Shown here: positions 1-5,609 of the stretch, piece by piece
Position numbering within the stretch: the first letter of the stretch is position 1
How the letters are laid out: each line of letters opens with the position of its first letter
From: Acidobacteriota bacterium
GTDB taxonomy: Bacteria > Acidobacteriota > Terriglobia > Terriglobales > Acidobacteriaceae
Length of the DNA stretch: 11,982 nt
Direction of reading: 5' to 3'
NCBI GenBank assembly: GCA_021801945.1
Contig: JAKABE010000063.1
Span: forward strand, 1-11,982
Made by a program: the position numbers and the translations under genes
The notes under the pieces: model-generated
The model's input: the letters and a program-made list of their open reading frames with translations, nothing else
The model's database searches: none
Told to the model about the DNA's origin: nothing

Positions 1-2
1 CA

Positions 3-59
3 GCTAAGAACCGCGATGCACTCAAGGAATCGCTTCACAAGAGTCCCCAACCCAATTAA
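3..59 (+). other. Possible C-terminal tail of an upstream gene
   Basis: Reading from base 3, an 18-codon frame is open to the left edge and ends in TAA at 57-59. It reads AKNRDALKESLHKSPQPN, a charged tail of a kind common at protein C-termini. A second frame, from base 1, is also open and ends at 73-75, but it looks less protein-like. Either could be chance in so short a stretch. The family cannot be named. Confidence 0.2.
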
Positions 60-91
60 GGACATCTTCCTCTAATGGCGAGATGGGTTAC

Positions 92-107
92 CGTGATCCA
101 CATCACA
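92..107. promoter_or_regulatory. CRP/FNR-family-like palindrome upstream of the PadR gene
   Basis: The sequence is CGTGATCCACATCACA: a perfect inverted repeat GTGAT / ATCAC around a CCAC spacer. It matches the E. coli CRP consensus TGTGATCTAGATCACA at 13 of 16 positions, by eye. It lies 67 bases before the preferred PadR start at 175, a usual place for an activator or repressor site. It could equally be a PadR autoregulatory operator. Which protein binds is not known from the sequence. Confidence 0.4.
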
Positions 108-174
108 TGGCGTGTATCGCTCCGACGTAGGCCAGGCGAAGGCTGGTTTGCGCCTCGTGGGTGAGGCAAGATTG

Positions 175-690
175 GTGGCGAAGGCTATATTGAACTGTGT
201 GACGAACCACAAACGGGAGCTCTTTTACGGATTGATTCGCATTCACGTGCTGGCACACGCCTCTCAGGAGCCGATCTTCGGATTGGCGATGAAAGCGGAG
301 TTGGAACGCCACGGCTATCGAATCGGGCCGGGTACGCTCTACCCGCTTTTACACGGATTGGAGCAAGCCGGCCTGCTGCGGTCACGCGCGGGGAATCAGG
401 GCGGCGGCAGACGGCGCATCTATACGATTACCGCCGCCGGGCGAAAGGCTCTGGGCAGGGCCCGGACGAAGGTGGATGAATTGCACCATGAGCTTCATGA
501 AGAGCATCCGCGGCTGCGGATGAGCGATGCAAAGCCGCACTGGCTCGCGAGAACAATCTGCTCCACCGGCTCAGAAACGGCGAGAGTGGAAGGCAATCCA
601 GGATGGCCGGCCAGCGTCAATTCTGGCCGAAGCGTACGCTCCTTGAGAGGCGCCGCAATTGGGCCTGGAAGACAACGGAAGGGCGATTAG
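175..690 (+). CDS. PadR-family transcriptional regulator
   Basis: Cytoplasmic DNA-binding regulator with a PadR winged helix. The recognisable core starts at RELFYGLIRIHVLAHA and continues through the recognition-helix segment GPGTLYPLLHGLEQAG, a GGGRRRIYTIT wing and a helix with HHELHEEH. The frame is open from GTG 112, but that start would put the CRP-like palindrome only four bases ahead of it. GTG 175 has GAGG eight bases upstream (163-166) and is preferred. TTG 190 (GAAGG at 180-184) and GTG 199 (giving a standard N-terminus TNHKRELF) are also possible. PadR proteins of this subtype are usually about 110 residues. Here about 55 extra residues, rich in Gly, Ser and Arg, follow the core and match nothing I recognise, so the C-terminus may reflect a frameshift or drift. 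The target genes are unknown, and the regulator may control itself. Confidence 0.75.
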   Translation: MAKAILNCVTNHKRELFYGLIRIHVLAHASQEPIFGLAMKAELERHGYRIGPGTLYPLLHGLEQAGLLRSRAGNQGGGRRRIYTITAAGRKALGRARTKVDELHHELHEEHPRLRMSDAKPHWLARTICSTGSETARVEGNPGWPASVNSGRSVRSLRGAAIGPGRQRKGD

Positions 691-715
691 CAGCAGACGG
701 CAGTTCTCTGATAAA
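687..715 (+). promoter_or_regulatory. Weak candidate promoter for rplS
   Basis: TTAGCA (687-692) and GATAAA (710-715) are 17 bases apart, and each matches four of six bases of the sigma-70 consensus. Transcription would begin near 721, inside the dyad at 717-734. The match is modest; its position just after the PadR stop and before rplS is the main support. Confidence 0.25.
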
Positions 716-716
716 C

Positions 717-734
717 TTGAACTTCTGAGTTCAA
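717..734. promoter_or_regulatory. Perfect 7-bp inverted repeat in front of rplS
   Basis: TTGAACT and AGTTCAA flank a TCTG loop. The dyad ends five bases before the GGAAG ribosome binding site (740-744). It could be an RNA hairpin controlling L19 translation or, if the 687-715 promoter is used, an operator straddling the transcription start. It has no run of T after it, so it is not a terminator. Confidence 0.45.
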
Positions 735-749
735 TTGCAGGAAGTCACT

Positions 750-1121
750 ATGTCAATTCATCCAGTAATGCAGCGCTTAGCCGATAAGCTCCAGCGCACC
801 GATTTGCCGGCGTTTGCGCCCGGTGACCAGATTCGTGTTCAGGTAAAGATCAAGGAGGGCGATAAGGAGCGTTTGCAGGCCTTCGAGGGCTTGGTTATCG
901 CCGTCAATCACGGCCCCCAGGGCACCTTCACGGTGCGCAAGATGAGCTTTGGCCAGGGCGTGGAGCGCATCTTTCCTTTCAACTCCAAGGTCATTGAGAG
1001 GATTGAGAAGATCCGCAGCTATAAAGTGCGCCGCGCCAAGTTGTTCTATATCCGCGGACTGCGAGGCAAGGCGGCGCGCTTGAAGGAAGTGGACCGCGCA
1101 ACCGGAAAACTGCGTGCCTAA
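750..1121 (+). CDS. rplS: 50S ribosomal protein L19
   Basis: Structural protein of the large ribosomal subunit, located at the 30S-50S interface. The product is 123 residues, within the family's usual length of about 115-130. It shows the L19 hallmarks in order: an N-terminal helix (residues 1-20), [46 protein letters not shown], and the C-terminal signature [24 protein letters not shown] 750 is chosen because GGAAG (740-744) lies five bases upstream. An upstream in-frame TTG at 735 would overlap that ribosome binding site. In many bacteria rplS closes an rpsP-rimM-trmD-rplS operon. Here the upstream neighbour is a PadR gene, so rplS appears to be transcribed alone, ending at the terminator at 1144-1173. 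Confidence 0.97.
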   Translation: MSIHPVMQRLADKLQRTDLPAFAPGDQIRVQVKIKEGDKERLQAFEGLVIAVNHGPQGTFTVRKMSFGQGVERIFPFNSKVIERIEKIRSYKVRRAKLFYIRGLRGKAARLKEVDRATGKLRA

Positions 1122-1143
1122 CCTCCGTTTGGCAGGAAGATGG

Positions 1144-1173
1144 CGACCCCGGCCTTGGCCGGGGTCGTTTTTT
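1144..1173 (+). terminator. Rho-independent terminator of rplS
   Basis: CGACCCCGGCC and GGCCGGGGTCG form an 11-bp perfect complement around TT (in practice a slightly shorter stem with a larger loop), followed at once by six T (1168-1173). It starts 22 bases after the rplS stop. It should end the rplS message and separate it from pyrH. Confidence 0.93.
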
Positions 1174-1252
1174 GGGACACAGTAACTGCCCGAAATCGCC
1201 AGCCCGGCCGGGGCAGCGCGGCGCTTCGCTCGTATGCGATACTCGGAAAGGC

Positions 1253-1975
1253 ATGTATAAGCGGATCGTTCTCAAGTTATCGGGCGAGGCGTTGGCCGGG
1301 GATCGCGGCTTTGGCCTGGACGCCGATAAAGTAGCGGGAATTACCAGCGAAATCGCCGAGGTGCACGCACTGGGCGTGGAAGTCGGCATCGTTGTGGGCG
1401 GCGGTAACTTCTTCCGCGGCGTCGAGGAACAGGCCCGGGAGATGGACCGCGTGAGCGCCGACAACATGGGCATGTTGGCCACCGTGATCAACGCCATCGC
1501 GCTGCAGGATGCTCTGGAAAAACGCGGCGTACAGTGCCGGGTCATGACCGCGGTGTTTATGAACCAGTTGGCTGAGCCCTACATCCGCCGGCGCGCGGTC
1601 CGCCATCTGGAAAAGGGTCGCGTGGTCATCTTTGCCGCTGGTACAGGGAACCCGTTTTTCTCCACCGATACGGCGGCCAGCTTGCGCGCCATGGAGATCA
1701 AGGCTGACGTGCTCTTAAAAGGCACTAAGGTCGAGGGCATCTACAATGCGGATCCGGTGCGCGTGAAGGACGCCGTCAAGTACGACGAGATCACCTACAT
1801 GGACATCCTCCGCCAAGGTCTCAAAGTCATGGACCTGACCGCCGTCAGCCTGTGCAAGGACAACAACATGCCCATGATCATCTTCAATATGAACCAGCCG
1901 GGGAACATACGCCGCGTGGTACTGGGCGAAAAAGTCGGGTCGCTGGTGCGCGCCGAAAGCGCGGTTGCCGACTAA
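1253..1975 (+). CDS. pyrH: UMP kinase (uridylate kinase)
   Basis: Cytoplasmic enzyme that phosphorylates UMP to UDP with ATP in pyrimidine nucleotide synthesis. It belongs to the amino-acid-kinase fold, not the eukaryotic UMP/CMP kinase family. The product is 240 residues, the normal bacterial length. Visible motifs are KLSGEAL (residues 8-14, phosphate binding), GGGNFFRG (49-56), [16 protein letters not shown] (from 69), [12 protein letters not shown] (130-141) and [13 protein letters not shown] (156-168). ATG 1253 gives the standard [14 protein letters not shown] start. Its ribosome binding site, GGAAAGG (1245-1251), sits unusually close. The reading frame is open further upstream but runs into the rplS terminator. 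pyrH usually sits in rpsB-tsf-pyrH-frr; neither tsf nor frr flanks it here. I saw no clear promoter in 1174-1252. Confidence 0.96.
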   Translation: MYKRIVLKLSGEALAGDRGFGLDADKVAGITSEIAEVHALGVEVGIVVGGGNFFRGVEEQAREMDRVSADNMGMLATVINAIALQDALEKRGVQCRVMTAVFMNQLAEPYIRRRAVRHLEKGRVVIFAAGTGNPFFSTDTAASLRAMEIKADVLLKGTKVEGIYNADPVRVKDAVKYDEITYMDILRQGLKVMDLTAVSLCKDNNMPMIIFNMNQPGNIRRVVLGEKVGSLVRAESAVAD

Positions 1976-2103
1976 TAATCCTGTCCGCATAGTTGCGTGA
2001 CGGGTATTTGGAGTGCTGTTCTTCTGACTGGTTCGAGTGCGAGTCTCTAACCCTCCCCGGGGCTGAATCCAGTCTCCGAAGCACGCCATCGCCGTACTAG
2101 CCG

Positions 2104-2131
2104 TTGACCTCAAGCTGTGAGAAACTAAAAG
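2104..2131 (+). promoter_or_regulatory. Candidate sigma-70 promoter for the acyltransferase
   Basis: TTGACC (2104-2109, five of six consensus bases) and TAAAAG (2126-2131, four of six) are 16 bases apart. Transcription would begin near 2138, giving a leader of about 60 bases before TTG 2198. This supports separate transcription from pyrH. Confidence 0.4.
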
Positions 2132-2138
2132 TAGTTTC
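2121..2138. promoter_or_regulatory. Perfect 7-bp dyad over the acyltransferase -10 region
   Basis: GAAACTA and TAGTTTC flank AAAG. The dyad covers the proposed -10 hexamer at 2126-2131, which is where a repressor would act. It is followed by CTTTTC, so an alternative reading is a weak, A/T-rich terminator for pyrH, whose stop lies about 145 bases upstream. Confidence 0.4.
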
Positions 2139-2160
2139 CTTTTCGTGGTTTGCCGCAAGA

Positions 2161-2178
2161 GCTGATCTTCGGATCAGC
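2161..2178 (+). promoter_or_regulatory. C(UUCG)G tetraloop hairpin in the acyltransferase leader
   Basis: GCTGATC and GATCAGC pair perfectly across a TTCG loop, the very stable cUUCGg tetraloop class in RNA. It ends six bases before the GGAGAGG ribosome binding site. No T run follows, so it is not a terminator. It may stabilise the mRNA 5' end or affect translation. Confidence 0.45.
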
Positions 2179-2184
2179 CCATGC

Positions 2185-2191
2185 GGAGAGG
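2185..2191 (+). promoter_or_regulatory. Ribosome binding site that decides the acyltransferase start
   Basis: GGAGAGG lies six bases before TTG 2198. The in-frame GTG 2204 and ATG 2210 are 12 and 18 bases away, too far for good initiation. The earlier in-frame TTG at 2150 has no such site and would place the UUCG hairpin inside the coding region. Confidence 0.6.
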
Positions 2192-2197
2192 TCTAAA

Positions 2198-3298
2198 TTG
2201 TTCGTGGAAATGCGCAGACCAGCCCGCCTGCATGCGTTGACCGGCTTGCGCTGTTTCGCGGCCATCAATATCGTCCTCTTTCATTTCTCCAATCCCCAAT
2301 GGTTCGGCGTTCTGGCGCCGATCGTCAATGCCGGCTACGCCTCCGTGAGCTATTTCATCCTGCTCTCGGGGTTTGTGCTGGCCTATAACTATTCGGAGCG
2401 CGCGCGGGCCGGCCAACTGGATAAGGTCCGCTTTTGGAAGTCGCGGCTGATCCGGATCTATCCCATTTACTTTTTGAGCTTGCTGCTGAGCTGGCAGGTG
2501 CTCGGAGCGGAATACAAGACCCATACTCACGGGATGTTCTGGTTGGGATTGGCGCTGACGCCTCTTCTGCTTCAGGGGTGGGTGCCGGCGCTCGCCACCT
2601 TTCTGAACACCCCTGCCTGGACCATGTCCGCCGAGGCCTTCTTTTACTTCATCTTCCCCTGGATGGCCAAGTGGCGGCGGCCCACCAGCATCGCTCCCTA
2701 CCTGACCAAGATGGCCGGTGTGTGGGCGTTGGGGCTCATTCCGGGCACCCTCTACATCGCATTGAACCCCGATGGCATTGCGCATCCCGACCGTTGGAGC
2801 TACGGCCCATGGTTGCAGGCGCTCAAGTTCACCCCCCTGCCGCACCTGGCCAGCTTTGTCTTCGGGGTGATGCTGGCGACTCTGGATCAAATGATCGAGC
2901 GTGCCCACCGCACGCGCTTTTTTCTGGGAGTCTTCGGGTTCGGAGCAATTCTCGGATTGCTGTACCTTGGCCCCGAGGTTCCGTTTGCCTTGGTCCACGA
3001 CGGGCTGCTGATGCCTTTGTTCGGGTGCATCGTGCTGGGGCTGGCGGGAGAAAATCCGCTGTCGAGCCTGTTGGGCGCGCGACCGCTGGTCTTTGTGGGT
3101 GAAGCCAGTTATTGCCTCTATTTGCTGCACTTCAACTTTTGGAATCTGATCCACGGCTCGCATGTGCTGAACCGTCTGGGGCTGGACCGCTTCGATCCCT
3201 GGCTCAGCTACTGTCTGCTCATCGCACTGGCCGTGCTGGCGCTGCACTTTGTGGAAAAGCCCGCCCAGCGGCAACTACGCAAGTGGATCAGCGCCTAG
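2198..3298 (+). CDS. Membrane acyltransferase, acyltransferase-3 family (OafA/YrhL-like)
   Basis: Multi-pass inner-membrane protein of 366 residues that would transfer acetyl or similar groups to sugars of surface polysaccharide, lipopolysaccharide or another glycoconjugate. The family signature is visible: R18 and H29 form the R-X10-H motif in TGLRCFAAINIVLFHF. It is followed by SYFILLSGFVL (51-61), the loop SRLIRIYPIYF (82-92), PAWTMSAEAFFY (139-150) with the conserved Glu146, and late in the protein GEASYCLYLLH. About ten hydrophobic segments are spread over the length. There is no C-terminal SGNH domain, so this is the short, single-domain form. TTG 2198 is chosen from its ribosome binding site; ATG 2210 would remove only four residues. 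The gene stands alone, and no glycan-biosynthesis genes lie nearby to name the acceptor. Confidence 0.85.
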   Translation: MFVEMRRPARLHALTGLRCFAAINIVLFHFSNPQWFGVLAPIVNAGYASVSYFILLSGFVLAYNYSERARAGQLDKVRFWKSRLIRIYPIYFLSLLLSWQVLGAEYKTHTHGMFWLGLALTPLLLQGWVPALATFLNTPAWTMSAEAFFYFIFPWMAKWRRPTSIAPYLTKMAGVWALGLIPGTLYIALNPDGIAHPDRWSYGPWLQALKFTPLPHLASFVFGVMLATLDQMIERAHRTRFFLGVFGFGAILGLLYLGPEVPFALVHDGLLMPLFGCIVLGLAGENPLSSLLGARPLVFVGEASYCLYLLHFNFWNLIHGSHVLNRLGLDRFDPWLSYCLLIALAVLALHFVEKPAQRQLRKWISA

Positions 3299-3386
3299 CG
3301 GAGCGCGCCAAGGACCTCGACCTTATGATTCCTGCTCGCGACCGCGCCGCGGGTGCAAGATGGTAGCCGCAGGCGTAAGCCGTAGG

Positions 3387-3406
3387 CCAAGCCCCCGCTT
3401 GGGGGC
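3387..3406. repeat. GC-rich block with two alternative hairpins
   Basis: Either CCAAGC (3387-3392) pairs with GCTTGG (3397-3402) around CCCC, or GCCCCC (3391-3396) pairs with GGGGGC (3401-3406) around GCTT. The two exclude each other. No T run follows on either strand. It may mark the end of the acyltransferase transcript or be a degenerate REP-like element. Confidence 0.4.
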
Positions 3407-3535
3407 GTAAGAAGCGGACTCTCGGAATTCTGAATGATCCACTACGCCAGCAGCAGAACAACGGAGAGTGTCCTACTTGGCCATGCCCTACCAGGCATTC
3501 TCTGATGGAATAGACTTCGCCTTATGTCAACATTG

Positions 3536-3561
3536 CCGTGCCTGAAGAATGACAGGCACGG
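3536..3561. promoter_or_regulatory. Perfect 9-bp inverted repeat upstream of the dehydrogenase gene
   Basis: CCGTGCCTG and CAGGCACGG flank the 8-base loop AAGAATGA. The repeat ends 26 bases before the GGAGG ribosome binding site. With no T run it is not a terminator. It could be a protein operator or a leader hairpin. Confidence 0.5.
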
Positions 3562-3595
3562 AGCCTCCTCGATAAAGTGGGTAGTGTGGAGGTTT
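3561..3595 (+). promoter_or_regulatory. Possible hairpin that hides the dehydrogenase ribosome binding site
   Basis: GAGCCTCC (3561-3568) can pair with GGAGGTTT (3588-3595): five GC/AU pairs cover the GGAGG site at 3588-3592, with one A-U and two G-U pairs added. It shares base 3561 with the neighbouring 9-bp stem, so the two could compete or stack. This is a pairing read by eye, not a folded model. Confidence 0.3.
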
Positions 3596-3601
3596 TATTC
3601 G

Positions 3602-4876
3602 ATGACTCGTCTGTTCCGGCGTTGGAAATATAGTTTTGTCGCGGGCTTTGCCCTCCTGTGCATTGCCAGTCTTCCTGCTATCGCAGCTCCTTCCCCAGCC
3701 TGCGACAAAGATAATGGCGGCATCACCCTGCCGCCCGGATTCTGCGCTTTGGTGGTGGCCAACAATTTAGGAGCCGCGCGCCACGCAGTCGTCGCACCCA
3801 ACGGTGATCTCTTCGTCGCCCTGCAAAACGGAGGCATCGTTTCCCTGCACGATTCCACCGGCAATGGCCGCTTCAACGTGCAGCACCATTTTGGTCACGC
3901 CAGTGTCACGGGCATCGGCTTCCATGATGGCTATCTCTACTTCGCTACGCCCGTGTCTGTCGAACGCTACAAGTGGTCGCCAGGGCAATTAACTCCTAGC
4001 GGGCCGCCCCAGATGGTCGTCACTGGCCTTCCCGTCCAGAACGAACATCAGGACAAAGGGCTGACCTTCGACCATAGCGGACACCTCTATATCAACATCG
4101 GTGCTCCGTCCAATGCCTGCCAGGTGCATGACCGCTTCCCCGGATCGCCGGGAATGCGTCCTTGCCCGATCCTCAAAGAACATGGTGGTGCCTGGAGGTT
4201 TGACGCCAACAAGCTCAACCAGACTCTGGCAGACGGAGTGCGCTTTGCCACCGGGCTGCGGCAGTTCCCGGCGCTGACTTGGCACGATGGCGCACTCTAT
4301 ATCGTGATGAACAACCGCGATCAGCTCAACACCCTTTGGCCCAAGTACTTCACCGCCCAAGACAACGCTACTTGGCCGGCTGAGGTCATGTATCGCGCCG
4401 TCATGGGTTCCAACTTCGGCTGGCCCTACTGCGACTTCAATTACGTGACCCAAAAGGAGTTCCTGAATCCCGAATACGGCGGCAATGGCAAGGATGCCGA
4501 TCACTGCAACCAATACACGCTTCCTATCGCCAGCTATCCGGCCCACTGGGCTCCGGTGGACGTGATGTTCTATAGCGGCCATCAGTTCCCCGCGCAGTAC
4601 CGCGGCGGAGCCTTCATCGCCTTCCATGGCTCGTGGAACCGGGCTCCGATACCGCAGGCCGGCTACAACGTAGTCTTTCAGCCGTTCAAGAATGGCAAGC
4701 CTTCAGGCAAGTTCCAGGTTTTTGCCAGCGGTTTCATGGGCAAGACTCCACTGATGTCGCCCAGCAATGCGGCTGCGCGCCCGGATGGCCTGGCTCAAGC
4801 GCCGGATGGCTCGCTCTACATTACCGAAAGCCAGCATGGAAAGATCTGGCGCGTCTTCTATCGGGGCAACAAATAA
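3602..4876 (+). CDS. Exported PQQ-dependent sugar dehydrogenase (sorbosone dehydrogenase-like)
   Basis: Predicted periplasmic soluble beta-propeller oxidoreductase of the glucose/sorbosone dehydrogenase family, which uses pyrroloquinoline quinone to oxidise sugars or other alcohols. The 424-residue product starts with a Sec signal: basic MTRLFRRWK, a hydrophobic stretch, and an AIAA cleavage region near residue 29. Family blocks are GAPSNACQ (from 167), PCPILKEHGGAWRFDANKL, NNRDQLNTLWP, NFGWPYCDF (from 271), PAHWAPVDVMFYSG (H315) and YRGGAFIAFHGSWNRAP (about 333-349). ATG 3602 is preferred because GGAGG lies nine bases upstream and the signal peptide begins there. No PQQ-biosynthesis gene is in the window, so the cofactor must come from elsewhere. 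The true substrate cannot be read from sequence. The next gene follows after 12 bases and is probably co-transcribed. Confidence 0.85.
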   Translation: MTRLFRRWKYSFVAGFALLCIASLPAIAAPSPACDKDNGGITLPPGFCALVVANNLGAARHAVVAPNGDLFVALQNGGIVSLHDSTGNGRFNVQHHFGHASVTGIGFHDGYLYFATPVSVERYKWSPGQLTPSGPPQMVVTGLPVQNEHQDKGLTFDHSGHLYINIGAPSNACQVHDRFPGSPGMRPCPILKEHGGAWRFDANKLNQTLADGVRFATGLRQFPALTWHDGALYIVMNNRDQLNTLWPKYFTAQDNATWPAEVMYRAVMGSNFGWPYCDFNYVTQKEFLNPEYGGNGKDADHCNQYTLPIASYPAHWAPVDVMFYSGHQFPAQYRGGAFIAFHGSWNRAPIPQAGYNVVFQPFKNGKPSGKFQVFASGFMGKTPLMSPSNAAARPDGLAQAPDGSLYITESQHGKIWRVFYRGNK

Positions 4877-4888
4877 ATGGAGGTCAAA

Positions 4889-5461
4889 ATGAACAGACGA
4901 TTCGTGGGCTTCCTGCTTCTGACGGCGCTCCTGGCGGCGCCGGCCAGCGGACAACGAGCAGCCAGGACTGCCGCGGGGCCGGGGTTGACGCTCACCAGTC
5001 CCGCATTTGCGGATTGCGCAATCATTCCCAAAAAATTTACGGCGGATGCCGCGGGAACTCCCGTGTCTCCGCCGCTTGAATGGACTCACGTTCCGCCCGG
5101 CACCGTGACTTTTGCGCTGCTGCTCGAGGATCCTGACACCGCGATGCGCGAATCGCCCGTTGAAGTTTTGCACTGGATGATCTTTAACATCCCCGGCGCC
5201 GACCGCTCGCTTCCGGAAGGCGTACCCAACGTAGCCCGGTTGCCCGATGGCGCAACCCAGGGAAAGAATACGCGTGGCTTTCCTGGTTTTATGGGCCCCG
5301 CCGCGCCTCCGGCTGGACCCTATCATCACTACCTTTTCCAGCTCTATGCTCTGAATACCAAGCTGGATCTGGGACCGGACGCCACGCGAGCGGAGGTTCT
5401 CAAAGCCATGGCCGGACACGTGCTCGGCAAGGGCGTCATGGTGGGCCGCTTCCATCGCTGA
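4889..5461 (+). CDS. Exported PEBP-like protein, YbhB/YbcL family
   Basis: Phosphatidylethanolamine-binding-protein fold (Raf kinase inhibitor-like) protein of 190 residues. The family binds small anionic or phospho-ligands; its bacterial role is mostly unknown. Motifs are SPPLEW (60-65), LLLEDPDT (77-84), HWMIFNIPGA (95-104) and the block GPAAPPAGPYHHYLFQLYAL (136-155), with the ligand-pocket Asp, His and Pro residues in place. MNRRFVGFLLLTALLAAPASG is a good Sec signal with likely cleavage after Gly21, so it is exported, unlike the cytoplasmic E. coli YbhB. ATG 4889 is chosen over ATG 4877, because GGAGG (4879-4883) overlaps the earlier ATG and is ideally spaced for the later one. It begins 12 bases after the dehydrogenase stop and probably shares its message, which suggests a shared compartment or ligand. 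Confidence 0.88.
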   Translation: MNRRFVGFLLLTALLAAPASGQRAARTAAGPGLTLTSPAFADCAIIPKKFTADAAGTPVSPPLEWTHVPPGTVTFALLLEDPDTAMRESPVEVLHWMIFNIPGADRSLPEGVPNVARLPDGATQGKNTRGFPGFMGPAAPPAGPYHHYLFQLYALNTKLDLGPDATRAEVLKAMAGHVLGKGVMVGRFHR

Positions 5462-5609
5462 TGGCAACGAGAGCGATTCCAAACCAGCACATGCATTTCC
5501 CTGCCAGGGTTTGCCACAGCCCATTTCTGCCTCGGAAAGTGGTGCGCTAGAATTGGGTGGTCCGTATTTTACCGATCATTGGATCTCGTTATTTGGGGGG
5601 AATTAGTTT

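Larger units (their letters stand above)
3299..3601 (+). other. Non-coding gap between acyltransferase and dehydrogenase
   Basis: These 303 bases contain no convincing gene. The frame of the next gene is open back to ATG 3524, but that ATG has no ribosome binding site and the extra 26 residues would bury the signal peptide. The gap holds a GC-rich palindromic block (about 3365-3411), a 9-bp inverted repeat (3536-3561) and a possible structure over the next ribosome binding site (3561-3595). GGCGTAAG occurs twice (3372-3379 and 3404-3411). No good -35/-10 pair was found. Confidence 0.6.

Noticed and set aside
1172..1252. Upstream extension of pyrH
   Set aside because: It begins in the T run of the rplS terminator, and the extra residues do not belong to UMP kinase.
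2174..3274. 366-codon minus-strand frame opposite the acyltransferase
   Set aside because: It is Gln/Arg/Gly/His-rich, has no recognisable motif and lies entirely opposite a clear membrane protein gene.
3524..3601. N-terminal extension of the dehydrogenase from ATG 3524
   Set aside because: It has no ribosome binding site, contains the 9-bp inverted repeat and would bury the signal peptide. ATG 3602 has GGAGG at good spacing.
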